Of a stretch of 64,000 bases of DNA, positions 22,951 to 36,100 are shown in pieces (the first letter of the stretch is position 1; every line of letters starts with the position of its first letter). The notes beneath the pieces are model-generated. The model was not told the origin of the DNA. It searched no databases and was given only the letters and a program-made list of their open reading frames with translations. Source of the DNA: Cryptomeria japonica (taxonomy: Eukaryota > Streptophyta > Pinopsida > Cupressales > Cupressaceae). The stretch covers positions 557,095,136 through 557,159,135 of the forward strand of contig NC_081413.1 in assembly GCF_030272615.1 (NCBI RefSeq), written 5' to 3'. The translations under genes and the position numbers were made by a program.

Positions 22951-23565
22951 ATGGAAGCGAATTTTATATTGAAGACACAAAAGCAGTTATGCTCTGTCTT
23001 TAGTGATGTGACAGAAAGAAGACTAAGAGGAATGTTTTTATTCCAAGATGAAAGATTGATCAAATGTGTGCAATTAATTTTGGGAAAGGTGTTTGGCAAT
23101 CTAAGACATAGATACAAAACGAACATGTATGTTTATTCGTTAATTATGGCATAGGGATTGGATGTGGGTGAGTCGAAGCAAATGATGAAAAAGGTTGTGG
23201 AATCTATTATGCATAGTGACTACCTGGACAGAATGGAATCAATTCTTGAGTGAGCAGTACCAAGGGTAGGGTTCGATGTTCGTGAAAGAATTGGAAATGC
23301 AAAACATGAATGTTTGGGGAAATCCATTCCCTTTGTTTGGTGGCTAGAGGGGTGTTGCAAAACACATCACAGAGCAAAGGCCAAACATGGTTGGGAAGCC
23401 TTAAAGGTCTTTGTGCAATTAATGGAAATTGAAGTGATGATTCAACGGGCTAAGGCAGAAGCGGAACCCTCGGAGGGTAGAGTGTTGTGGCTGCGGAAGA
23501 GGAAGAGGACGAGTAGGCAGGTGGAAGTTGTGGACCCGAGGAGCTCCCATGGTGCATGCAATTAA
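22951..23565 (+). pseudogene. conserved unknown ORF of the RNase H retroposon, copy 2
   Basis: Same frame from ATG 22951 (MEANFILKTQKQLC) to a stop at 23565, 204 codons, with in-frame stops at about 23152 (after SLIMA) and 23252 (after MESILE). Conserved with copy 1 in MEAN, GMFL, KCVQLIL, YSLIMA, MESILE, GFDVRE and WEALKVFVQLME. The C-terminus is basic (LRKRKRTSRQVEV). Function is unknown. Conservation across two diverged copies argues it was once translated. Confidence 0.65.
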
Positions 23566-23924
23566 CTTTCTTCTTTCTGCAATGAAACTCAAATTTTTTT
23601 AAGTTGGTTTGTGTTTACTTTCTTTTGGGTTTAGCCATTTTCGATTTAAAGTTCTAGTTTATTCAAACAATGTAGGCAGGTTATGCCAAGTCCTGTTTTG
23701 TAAAAATTGTTCACTGGTTTTGCAAGCGAATTTTTGAGCTCGACAATGATGTAATGGTCTGAACAAGGTTTTTGGGGGTCGATGGTCATGCATGGACAGA
23801 TGTTTATGTTTTTGCGTAATTTTGTGGATGTTTGGAAGCATATTTTATAAACTTTGATGTAGTTTTTGAATTGAATAAAATAAAATCTTATTACCAAGCA
23901 AAAAAACAAGTATTCCAGTTATTT

Positions 23925-25404
23925 AATTTAATTAATTTAACAAACAATGGTGATGTTGCACTTGATCTTGGGATTGCCTTCTCGTTTGATCAAAGTGACA
24001 ATGAGGTGGGAGCATATTTAAAAGTCTATAAGGCTCCTTATATTGAATTGATGGTGTTCTTGAACATAAATCAAATTTACTAGTGCATAGAGTTGATCAT
24101 CATCTTGGTGTTGAGCAATGCCATCACGTGGATGATGTGGGGGGTGAGACTAGGGAGAACCAAGGAATCGTTGAAAACAAGAATGGAAATTTTGATTGTA
24201 ATCAAAGGCTTGAAGAACTAGTGTAGTATAATCCTAATTATGATATTGGAGCAGCTATGGGGGTAGTGATTGCAAGAAACAAAGTTCTGAGTTTTTCTTG
24301 CTGCCTATCAATAATAGTTATTTAAGCTATTTAATTTTATTTAGTTTAATCTATATTATTTTATTTTATTTTATTTAATCTATTTAATTTTATTTAATTT
24401 ATTATGAAAATCAAGTTTAAATGACTTGCAATTAATTTCAATTATTTTATTTTATTTCACTGACACTTACAATAACATAATATAATTTAAAATAAATTAT
24501 CTTTTAAAAATCTTAAACAATTAAAAAAAATTAATTAGCTTTCCTTTTTATATTTATTATAAAAATTGAGTTTAAATGACCTTAAATTATTTAATTAATT
24601 TTAGTTATTTAATTTAATTTCACTAACACAAACACCTCAAATTAAATGTTTTTAGGTTTTATTTATGAAAACTTTGACATCTATATGTGAGTGTAATACA
24701 ACTCTCACGTAAAAAAGAAAATTAAAACTTAAAAAAAAATAATAATCAATTGTAATATTCTTCCACTTTTCAATTATTTTAAGTATTGTTCTTTTTTTGA
24801 TATTTAATAAAATATCAAAGATATTATGTTTATTATTAAATATTAATAACTCTTAACAGAAATGAGTGCCAAATATAAAAATTTAGTGACACATTAACAC
24901 CACTAAAATCCACTTATTATAAAATGTTCTCTTTTTTTTTAACACACTAATTCTTGTTGTCATTATATTTAAACCTCTTATCATAATTATCTTTTAACAT
25001 GTTAAAAGAGCCACAAATTAAGCACATAATTTACTGGTCCATATAATATAATGCAACATAACTATATCGTGCAAACTTGATCTATATAAGCAAGCCCTTG
25101 AACATTGAATGTCGGAATACAATAGAAAAACATCTAGTAAAAACACATAATGTGACAAGATTTTGAAGATGAATGTGTAATAGGCTTCCATTTTAATTTA
25201 TCCTGAACACATAAAATGCAATAGACTTGTTATGGCTCAAAAAGATTTGACGAGTGAAATTATCATGTTATTATAACCACATTCTATTTGGTGATATAAT
25301 GAATAGTTATACATGCTGTTTATCTTGTCTGAATGTTTTTGTTATATTCTATTGCTTTGTAAATTCATTAACCTATTGACATAGTTCCTCTCCTAAAGGT
25401 AGTA
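23925..25404. other. AT-rich intergenic stretch, no recognised gene
   Basis: A short coding-like run near 23940-24080 (GDVALDLGIAFSFDQSDNEVGAYLK) is unrecognised. From 24300 onward the sequence is TTTAATTTTATT-type low complexity followed by plain AT-rich DNA. Confidence 0.5.
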
Positions 25405-25410
25405 GAGGAA

Positions 25411-25508
25411 ATTATTTTTTGTTCAACATTGATGATATCTACTAAGAAAGACCCTAAAAATTATTTTTTGTTCGACATTGATGATATCTACTAAGAAAGA
25501 CCCTAACA
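25411..25508. repeat. 49-bp tandem duplication
   Basis: ATTATTTTTTGTTC... to ...AAAGACCCTAA occurs twice in succession (25411-25459, 25460-25508) with one or two changes. Confidence 0.9.
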
Positions 25509-25704
25509 AAATCTGCCAAAAATATGACTTTACTAAGTTTGTCTGAGCACCAAAATGCATAATATTACAAGCCCTGATATTTACCTTCAAAATAGGTTAC
25601 TCCCAAAAACTCTTTCATTTGTAGAATATATACTACACAAAGTGAAGCAAAATGTTGCTGTTATTACAATGCAAAATGCTTGTATTAATAATGCTATAAC
25701 AGAT

Positions 25705-25777
25705 ATTGCGGCTTCGGCCTATTACCTACCAAAAAATAAATAAATAAATAATAAAAATAAAAAAATAAAAAATAAAA
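25705..25777 (+). mobile_element. 73-bp micro-insertion: extreme 3' end of a LINE with A-rich tail
   Basis: The segment GCGGCTTCGGCCTATTACC-TACC plus an (AAATA)n tail is flanked by perfect 18-bp direct repeats AATAATGCTATAACAGAT (25687-25704 and 25778-25795). The tail ATTACCTACCAAAAAA resembles ATTACCGACCAAAA and ATTACCAAGCAAAA at the ends of the two RNase H retroposons. The same LINE machinery probably made all three. Confidence 0.8.
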
Positions 25778-26336
25778 AATAATGCTATAACAGATGAGAA
25801 AAGCTCTCCAGATGATAATAGCCGCAAACTCTGTGATTTATACTATGGTGAACCTTCAGAAAACGAGCACAGAACCAAGCATATAATGAAGTTTACTCAC
25901 ATGATGATAGGTTAAAAGTTGTCTCTTTTACCGTTATCTTGTATTTCCAGACTCTAACATCAAATGTTATCAACCCATCCTCTGATAGCAACTAGCCTTC
26001 TAATCAATCTGGGGAAACCCATCTTCGTCAGCTTTCTAATCCATATAATTGTATCCATAGTAAAGTAAAAGCACCATAAGTTAGAAAAATGAAAAATGTA
26101 ATTTTGTAAGATATAAAATGCAAGAAAAAACTAGAATATGTTTCAATCAAAACAACTTCATGGGATACCCAATATAAGATAACTGGATGCTGCCCTATTT
26201 CTTATAAAGATTGGAAGGAACAATGAATAAACATTAAATATAAGACAACTGGATGCTGCCCTATTTTAGCTATTAATTTTACAAGAGAGATAAAATGCAA
26301 GAAAAAGCTGCACTATATTTCAATGTAAAAAAACTT

Positions 26337-27135
26337 GATACCCAAGAAAGCTTTCTTATAAAGATTGGAAAGAAAGATGATGAAATATTAAATATATGAC
26401 AACTGTAAACTGCCCCAAATTAACTATCATATTTACATAATGCATGAAGACAGCGATTTCTCAGATAGATGGACAAATTAGTATCCCATATGGAGCAAGT
26501 CCCGCAGCCAACAGGCGAGCTTAACCATCAGAATAATGTCGGTATATATATAGCTTCCAAGATATACTTGAACCAAGGAAGCTATGCAATTTGTCATCTG
26601 TTACAGATCATTAGATTTCTGCATATTATGTATAAGCCATTGATCAGTCATCTAAATAATGCAAATGATTCAGGGGCTTTTGATGCAAACCATCTCCAGA
26701 GGGATTACCACCAATTACATATGATTAATATGCCAATCAAAACGACTTAAGGCATACCCAAGAAAGCTTTCTTATAGAGATTGCAGGGAACAATGAGGAA
26801 TCATTAATATAAAACAACTGAATGTAGCACCAATTTAGCCACCATATTTACATAGTGCATGAAAACACCCTTCACCATCAGATAGATGGACATATTAGTA
26901 TCCCACACAGAACTAGTCCCTCAGTGAACTGACAAGCTAACCATCAGAATAATGTAAGTATATATTGCTTCAGAGATATCCTTGAACCAAGGAAGCTTTA
27001 CAATTATCATCTGCTACAAATCATTAGATTTCTGCATATTTTGAATGAGCCATTGACCGGTCATCTAAATAATGTAAATGATTCAAGGAGTTTCGCTGAA
27101 AACCATCTCCTGAGATATCACCATCAATTACATGC
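26337..27135. repeat. tandem duplication of about 0.4 kb covering the last exon of the RING gene
   Basis: Unit 1 (about 26337-26741) and unit 2 (about 26751-27135) share ACCCAAGAAAGCTTTCTTAT, GATAGATGGACA, TTGAACCAAGGAAGCT and ATCATTAGATTTCTGCATAT in the same order. Partial copies of the first words (TAAAATGCAAGAAAAA; ACTGGATGCTGCCCTATT) also occur at 26109-26300. Unit 2 holds the working last exon (27083-27109). Unit 1 holds a decayed copy at about 26671-26697. Confidence 0.85.
27083..27109 (-). CDS. RING gene exon 4, 27-nt terminal coding exon
   Basis: Acceptor ATATCTCAG followed by eight codons, EMVFSETP, and TGA. This matches the short hydrophobic-acidic tail that follows CPVCGK in the family. 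The 3' untranslated region continues to lower coordinates through the duplicated unit. Confidence 0.8.
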   Translation of the reverse strand, partial: EMVFSETP

Positions 27136-30100
27136 CATATCAGTAGCAATAAAAAACAAATCAGCTATAGTTATTGTAATAAGGAAAATTCTGGTTTGAA
27201 AGAATCTAGAGCAACTGAATCTACAAAACAATGATTTAACAGTGCCCACGCAATACATAATCTCATCTTTCATACCGAACTTATTTGCCAACTTGAGGGC
27301 AGTATGTATTAGTAGATCTTCTTTTGGGTTTATCTTGAAATATATGACAAGCTGAACCACAAATTCAGTGGTTAGTTTTAGTAAATTTTTAGAAGCATGT
27401 TACTCTCACAAATGGTAATTTACTAAATCTAGTACATCTGATTCAGTAAATCCCCAATAGAACTCCACCTAGCCAATGCACAATAATTCATAGACATACA
27501 AGTTTTCCACAGAACATTGAATCACATCATCTGGTAAATGTGGTATCATCCTTTACAGGTGGAATGGTATGCAGATTCATAGAAGAATCTAAATAGAGAA
27601 ACTCCAAGGCTTATTAGAGGATCTTGACATAGATTCAAGGTACAGGTTCATCTAGGGAATACGTATTCACAAGGAGATGACGGTCATTCATATGGAGCAT
27701 CAGAAAAGGAATGAGGATCAGAGGCAATATACTTCTGAACATAACGTTCATTTATTTTTAGATCTATCAATTGAGTACGCAAGAAGCAGGTCTTTCCTAT
27801 AGCCACCACCAACACAAAATACAGAAGATAAATGATTGCAGCACAGGAGACCACAAGCTTATGTGAGTTTTGGAGGAACTTGTATTCCCAAGGGTCCTAC
27901 CAGCCATTCTAGACACTTATAGTCAAGAGGTCATTACCATCACTCAGAATCCTACAGAGACAGAGAACCAAGTATAAAGTTAAGTAGACAGAGCCCAGTC
28001 AGAGAATCAGGTATCAAGCTTCCTTAGCAAATCTTGTAGAGAAAAAGTTCATCCAATTGTGGGACTTGATCAGGCTTTCTGAATCTATATTAGCAATGAT
28101 TAGGAGTGATTATTTCGACATAGGAGGGGTGTATTAAGCAAATTGAATGCCATCTTTCTCCAAACTCCCTAAGTAGTGATTTGAAAGTAAAGGATTCATG
28201 TTGCTGTTAGATTTGAAACTACAAAATTCAACATGCTTAGTAACACAGTCCTGTCTGTTATCCCTAGCCAAGTTTTCAACTAAACAAATATAAAATCATC
28301 TCAAGACCAACTGCAAGCCATTATACAAGACCATGACTAATATGCATAAAGTTCATTGAGCACATCCACTGTAAAAAGTTTAACCAATGACCCATCTTAT
28401 TTGCGAAAAATAAGAAGGGAAACTAACCAAATGTATAATAAGGTAACGCATACATGAAAAGGAAAAATGGAAATTTTTATCATACATCAATCTCATTGTA
28501 GTCAGAATCGTAATTTATCAAGACCAAATATTTATTTAACTCAACAATACAAAAACTGAATACACAAAAGGAAAAAAATAAACACTCAAAAGGCCTTAAC
28601 AGTTTAGTAAGTTAAGAGATACCTTTCCACAGACTGGGCAGTTATCGCTTCGCTCCATCCACTCATATATACAGCCAAGATGAAAATGGTGACCACACTG
28701 TGTAGAAATTTTAGGGTTTTCAGTAGTATATTCTGCAAAACAGTAAAATGATTAGCTACAACAAAGGTTCTCATGCTTTATGCAAAGGGTAATATTTCTT
28801 TTTTGAAAATGGGGTTCTAACATTCAATACAAACAGATGGTGACTCGCAAACTAGGTATTTTTCTTCTTAATTTTTGGGGCCAATGCAGAAAAAGCAAGT
28901 TGTCTAAACATTTAAAAATGAAAACAACTCATGTAGAAGCCCAAAATTTGTTTGAGCACAACATTAAAAGTGAAACACATTTTGATGTATATAGTAACTG
29001 AGCAATTGCCATGGCTGTACAACTTGCATTTTCTCAAAATCCAGTCATCTATGTACAGCCAAGGAAGCTTGATACTTATTGAGATTTATCACATTATACA
29101 ATTGGAACAATACGGAATAAGCATCCTCTACACACACAATAAATATTAATCCTCACAGCTTTTCTTCTTTTTTGGAAGTGGTCAAATCAAAATATTCACA
29201 TTGACAACAATCAAATTAAAAAATATACAAAAGAATCTGATGTGAAATCTATCAGTAGCTTATCTAAAGACTAGCGAGCATCTTTTGAACATTAAATTAT
29301 TCAAATAGAATAGCACTGCAAAAAAAAGGTCATCCCTGATTATCTAAATATGCAGTCCTTACCCGAAAAAATAGCTTTAACGGTGACCAATATAACCACC
29401 TAATATATATTGTAGCAACAATTTAAGTTGGTCCTTCACATATTTTTCCAACGAATTGCCAAAAACATTCATGCAGATCAGAAAGCCAGTTTGCATTTCC
29501 TTACAGGACCCCAGAAGGACACCCTAGATAATTTTTTGTGGAGCACACCCCAATTCAGATGTTTGCACTTGGTCCTACTAGTAATGACTATACTATAGCT
29601 AGCTGCAGGCGAAGCATGCACATCGCTAGATTTTCTCATTGAGTGCATGGTCCATTTCCTTGGTCTATTCCTGATAATCATTTCAAACAGAAAAACAACC
29701 ATGTGTCTTTGTTGTTGGTTGCCAAATAAACAGACTGTAAGAAAGGCATAATCTCTAACTGATTTTTCAGCAGATCTCCTGGCACTGCAGAAGCTCCTTG
29801 AGGACTAGGAGATTTCCTGCCATGCTGGTTCGGGACAGGTAGATCATGGATCCATTGGTTTGGACAGGCATCTCAAACCAGAGCATACTGTTCAAAGTTC
29901 AAACTAGAGACTAAATGATCCATGGAAGTTATAAAGTGGAGGACTTCTACTATGTGGAACCATAGGTAACAACTCTTTTTAGGGTTTGGACTTGCACATA
30001 AGGACAGGATGACAAAAGGGAAAAACTAGCTTTGAAATTCTATCCATTGAGAACACTTTCAGGCTAAAATATATAATTCTATGGGATAGCAAACATACAT

Positions 30101-33100
30101 TATGTGACAGAAAACTGAATAATTGATGATGTTCAATGTGGATACTGACCTACCGTGGCTGAAACTCTTCCTCATCAATTATCAATTATACAGTGTGCAC
30201 CCCAAGTACAAAATCAAATAGCCTTTTATCATACAGTCAGCTTTTTATTTATCTCATGCAATAGCTTTCTAATAGTAATCCTCATGATTGCTTCTTATTG
30301 AAATTGTTCAGCCAGTATTCGTTATTGTTAATCTAAAATTTAATGTTCATTCAATCAATTTTATTGTGCCTATTGCTACTGAAATGTTTTGTTGTGTGCC
30401 CTATAGGAGATTGAATTGCTTTTAGCAAATTTGTGGTTGTATTGTAGGTTTATTCAAAGTGGGGAATTGTGGCTTTGTACCTTTTCCCTTGATTTTATTT
30501 AACAAAGCATTATGTCCTTTAAGTGTTTTAATCGACTCAATCCTTATGTGTACTTGCACTATTCAATCTTTACTTTTAGTTTAATACTATAAGCATGAAG
30601 TTTTAGGGTTTTCTTTCAATCAGAAAACACACAAATCATTTGCTCTAAGTGAATCCAAAAACATACAGATTAAATTTTATCACCATGACTGAAAACACCC
30701 TAAAAAACACTGTAAAGATCATAAATAACAAGCATATAGTGTGAAAATTTAGATTTTATTTACGAGGTGCTCTTCTAATTCGAAAAAAATCTACCACAAA
30801 TCTATTCCTTTTTTTTTGATATATTGAAAGGTGTGCAATAAAATGCTAACAAAGCAAAAACAAGCACAACACCTAGATATGACAACTAGCATAACGAATG
30901 TTGTTGGATCTATTGCATCAAGATTAAAAAAGTTCTTAACTGTTAGTTTTCAGAAGCATATATTATCAGCAATATAACTAACATTGACAAAAAAATTGGC
31001 GTAAACAAATATTAGAAATTCTAATGGTTTCCTTGCTCCATCACAAATCAGCTTGTCAGTGTGATTGTCTGGTGGGACTAGCATAACATGTGTTGTGAGA
31101 TCTATTGCATCAAGATTAATAGTCCTAAATGTTGGCTCTATATAATTTTTGTTAACACAATCACGCCATTAAACTCCACCTCTTGTTGCCGCTGTAGGTT
31201 ACACATCTTTGCATAACTAGGAAATGAACATACAGATTGTGGAGACTGAGTTGCAAACAGTACCCTAAAGCCCAAAAAACAAGAGGACCTGTATAAGGAG
31301 CAAATTAAATTAGACATCAGTGAGCATGGTTGAATATTTTTTAGGAGATATGGTGAGATTGTTAACAAGTCTTATAGTAGGAGCCCTCGAATCCCTTAAA
31401 CACCTACGTTTGGCATGCAGGTTTCTAACTTGTCAAAATTATTTATTAGCATAAGAAAAAACATTAAATAAACAAACCAAAAGAAGCTGAAATTCCATCG
31501 AGTAAATACAATAACAATTCATTCATTTCACTTCCATAAAGGCATATTCAAGAATCAACTTAAGCATCTAGCAGCATCTCTGAAACCTCCTTCAAAGGTT
31601 TCCTAAAACTGAATTTTGATTAAGTGGCATGGGGTAGTCCTAATTGGCTGGAGCAAGGGTTGGTTTGCTATTTCTCTAAGCAATTTTTTAAAAGGGGTTC
31701 TTTATTCCTGGCAAAATCGCACTCACGAAAAATAATTTCAAGTTTGAATAAGGGGGCTATGAAGGATTAGAATCGCAATAACATTTTGTTTGAGACTTGT
31801 CTTCTACGAATGTTTTGAAGAGATTGAATTTTTATATTGCTACAAGGAGTGCAATAAAGTTGCAAATCTTCCAACAAATGCTAGAAACAATCAGTTGCCT
31901 TCCTTAGCAAGGATCAACAATAATTTGAATGAATGAGAAAGCCTCTCTCATATCCACCTAGAAAACCATCCTTCCGGGTTTGCAAAATGTTCTGCCAACT
32001 TTCATTCCCCTCCTTGAGTTTTTCCCTTAATATATTTTATAATATATTAAAATGAAAAAATATAAGTCAGAGCACTTTGAAATCATTATGCAACTAAAGG
32101 GAGGCAGGCCCTACGTGTGGAATTAACACAAAGAACCTATAGATTGTGTGGGAGATGGCCACCCCATGACTGGAGTGTGCAAAATGCCCTTTGAGGCAAG
32201 GTTCATATCTTTCTACAAAGAACTTGTGTTGCTGGTTCTGCTAGTTCATTTTTCCCTACAGAGGCATTTCAATTTTCTCCAATAGAATGCAATGTTGGAG
32301 TTCATCTCAGCATTCGTCATATCAAATCAACATCTGTGAAACACATTTGCGATTCGTGTTGAAGACAACCTCAAGTTTATAAGCTTATTCTTGAACCTGA
32401 TGGATTGGTGGCTTTGGTATGATGCTCGAGATTGAAGTCTCAATTTTGGTTGACTCTAAAGTGACATTAGGGATCCAGAAGCAGATGTCATGGACTGGAC
32501 TTTGAACAAGATTTTTTCATAAGCAAAAAATGTGCTATCATGCAATAACTCTGTAGAGAGATTAGAGGACACTAAAGAGGCTCCAATTCAAGGGCCAGAA
32601 GAATGGCTCTACGTTGAAAGATACAAATGATTATTCCGCAAAGAGGGTCTTGCCTCTTTCTACTGCGACTTGGCTCTATACATCGACCAATAGATGGAAA
32701 AAGTTTAAGTTCTCCTTTCCCTTGTAGAAGCACCTAGGGGGGAGTAAAACAAACTTGTGTTGCAGATCACAGCACAATCACCAATAAATGAGAGTTCGTA
32801 AAGGTTCAATATCCGTACTTTGTGCCTACTTAGGTTGAAGACAGAATGATGGTAGGGGTATGAAATGATGATGTTAGTAATGGCAGATAGCAGATAAGCC
32901 TACACGCAGTTAAACCCTGTGTCAAAATGGTGTCAGCTGAAGACTAGCCAGTGTTTTCATGGAAATAGTTCATCCATGCTGTATTGTTCTTCAAGCAGTT
33001 ATTTTCCAACCATATCATTTGACCGGCAAATTCAAGATACTTTGACAGAAAACTCCTTGGACAGCAGCAATTCAATTGTGATTGAATGTATCTCCTCTGA

Positions 33101-36100
33101 CAGTAATTATCCTTTCTCCCTTACAATTTTCTTCTTCAATAGCATACCCTCTCCAAGGGCTTTCTCGCTTGCATGGCATACCCTTCTTAGGTCATCATCA
33201 CTCTGACACCAAATGTTGGAAGAATGAATGTATAGAATTTGGGAAAGTTACAAGGTAGTTGTAACTTAATTGTTACTTTCAGGTATAACAAATGAAGTGT
33301 TTTTATTAAGGTAAGCAGGGTTTTGAAAGGCCCCAGAATCTTTTGCATTAAGAAAGATAGGACGTGAAGCACAGCAGACCAATAAGAAACAGCCAACAGG
33401 ACAGCAACAAAACTACCAAGGACCAACTACAAGCAGCGCAACAGAGCTACAAGGAGCAACTACAAGCAGCGCAACAGAGCTACAAGGAGCAACAAAAAAA
33501 ACAACTAAACAGCTCAGGAACAACCTTACAAAGCTAACTGAACCCCAACCAAATAATGGGGGCTTACAGAAGTGATTTAAAGGTTTTTGGTTAACCTTAG
33601 TAACAGGGTCCTTCTCCCCTAAATTGTGTTTCTTGAAAAAAGGAGAATCCATAGAAACACCATTAAAGTAATAAGACTATTATACACCATCTGCTCTTCC
33701 TTGATAGAGAGAGAAGGCTGATTTTTCTCTCCCAAACGCCTTTTCTTGTGACTATGAGAATCCAACGAACCACCTAATTCCTCGTACACTTTGGCAGCCA
33801 GAGTCTGATTTCCCCTTGTTTTCCACCATTTGTTCATCCACACTTGGAGAAGAGGACTGCCCACAAATAAAAGGCATTTGTTTCATTTTCCTCCAAACTA
33901 AATGATTAACCTTCATGGTCACACGAGCGTATGTAGAATGACCCACTTTACTGCAAAAATTGCAGACAATCGGAGAAATTTCAAGTTCAATTTCCTGCAC
34001 CCATTTACCATACTTAAAGATAAAGTGACCTGGGTAGGGATCACTTTGTTTATTTCCACCAGCACACAAAATCTTGCATATAGTAGACATTTCATGGATT
34101 TGGTAATAGGGTCAATAGCACAAAATTGCCCAAAAGAGTTGGCAATGGACAAAAGAATCTTATTACTCCCAAATTCCAAGGGCAACCTCAGTAGCTGAAC
34201 CCAAACAGGGATCTTGATGTCATTTAGAGGGTTGAGCCCAGAATACCCACTTGGAGAGACAAACACCATTCAATCCCAAAAACCAAGGACCTTCACAAAG
34301 AATCCTAGAGCAATCCTCAATAACAGAAAAGGGAAAAAGGAAACAATTGTATGCCATTGCAGTTACCTTAACTTGTCCTTCCAGTTTCCAAACTCAAGAA
34401 ACCCATCTTTTGATAGTGTCAATATGACGGTTGCCACAAAATCTCCTAATGAGCAAACCCCCCAGCCATTCTAAAGACTCAGAAAGAAGAGTATCAGGAA
34501 TCTCAACCTCAAGCTCCTGCTCACAAAGAGTATCGGGGGCCCTAGGAGGAGGAGAAGGGATAGTAAAAGGAGGGACTACCACAACTTAAGGCTCAACCAC
34601 CATCACAAAATCTGGAGAGGTAACACTAGAAGCACCAATACCAACATCGAACAGGGAATCTTCATTCTTCAACAAATCCTCGAAAGCCCTAGTGACATTC
34701 TCCACGAGGGAACGAGAAAATTTTTCAAACTCTCCAAATCCAACTCAATAGCCTCATCCCCAACTATAACCAAGACAACAGGAGGAGTCGTATTGGTGAC
34801 AGTAAGGAATAGGGGAAAACCCTTCCTTCAGTGAACCCTAGAGGCCAATACCAACAATATCTATGATACCGGTTCTCCCCTTTTTTGCCTGGGTCCTGGT
34901 CCTGGTCCGTGCCCGGTCCTGGTCCTGGTCCGGTTCGCCCTGGGTCCCCCCCGGGTCCTGCCCAGGCGGCTGGGTTCCCTGTGGGTCCTGCCATGCAGGA
35001 CCCACAGGGAACCCAGCCGCCTGGGCAGGACCCGGGGGGGACCCAGGGCGAACCCAAGAGGACCCGGGTGAACCCAAGCCCGTGGGTTCCCAAAAACGGG
35101 GCCCACGGGTTAGAAAGCATTTAAAAACAATAAAAAAACAATATTTTTAATCTTCTAAATACATCTAAACCCTAATCCGCCCCTCTATAATGCATTTCAT
35201 GCATCAAAACATGCATTCAACCTATTCTACTTGCATTTTTGAAGATTTTTTCTCTACAATCACGGTTCTTAGTTTTTGTATTTTTCTTCGAAGGTGACGA
35301 CTACAAAGGTGTGAGACACGCATCAAAGGCATAGGAATCACTGGAGAAGAAAGATTTAGCCATTAAAGGTAAGTGAATCTGAATTTTTTTCAAGTTTTCA
35401 AGAATTTTTCCAAGTTTTTTTCAAATTTTTAAATTTTTTTTTAAAGTTTTTTAAAGTTTTTTTAATTTTTTTTAAAGAAGTCTTGTATATTTTTTTACAC
35501 TTTGTATGCATAGTATGGGGTTATAATACCAAAATTTTAATAATTTTTTTCAATAATGTTGTGCATTCTCTTTTCATTTTAGGTGCACTATTCATATAAT
35601 CATACATAATGGCTGGAACTGGAAGTGCAAGTGCAAGCTCTAGTTCAGTTGCAAATGTCCGAAATGAAAATACCCCCTTTAAAATTGATCAAGATTCACC
35701 ACTTTGGCATTATACAACAATGATCAAGCCAGTGTCTGGTGGTGGGGGTTTTGTTTGGCAATGCAACCATTGTGGCACTGAGTATACCAGCTCATACTAT
35801 CGAGTGAAAGGCCACCTTTGTTTCATCCCTGGGCGTGGAATAAAATTTTGTAAGGGATCAGATGGCAAGGGGCTGCCAAAAGCTCTAGTTTTGGGATATA
35901 TTAGAGAACAAGAGGAAGCTGATAGGAGAAGTGGCAAAGCAAAGACTGATCATCCTCTTGTCCATCAAAGCTCAATGTCTAAGAGGCCTTCTAGTAGCAT
36001 GGGCTCCACAAGACCAGCTAGTTCACATCCTTTCATGCAAAACCCACCAGTTGATGCAGTAGAGAATCAGAATGTTGTGGCTTCACGGAAAAGAGGCCCA

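Larger units (their letters stand above)
22158..23910 (+). mobile_element. LINE-derived retroposon, RNase H type, copy 2
   Basis: Bounded by a 14-bp direct repeat with one mismatch, TATTTCAGTTATTT (22144-22157) and TATTCCAGTTATTT (23911-23924). It ends TCTTATTACCAAGC plus A-run, matching the copy 1 tail. It starts GGTCCGTTAAGGGGCC, the same internal point as copy 1, although the target duplication is unrelated. Content is again an RNase H domain then a second ORF, with no endonuclease or reverse transcriptase. Confidence 0.82.

Noticed and set aside
27124..27360. Minus-strand ORF near the last RING exon as a further exon
   Set aside because: It ends just upstream of the exon 4 acceptor, in intron 3; the family length and the EMVFSETP tail are satisfied without it.
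34764..35150. Several Pro/Gly-rich ORFs on both strands near the hAT left end
   Set aside because: They mirror each other across the perfect palindrome and GGTCC repeats; not genes.
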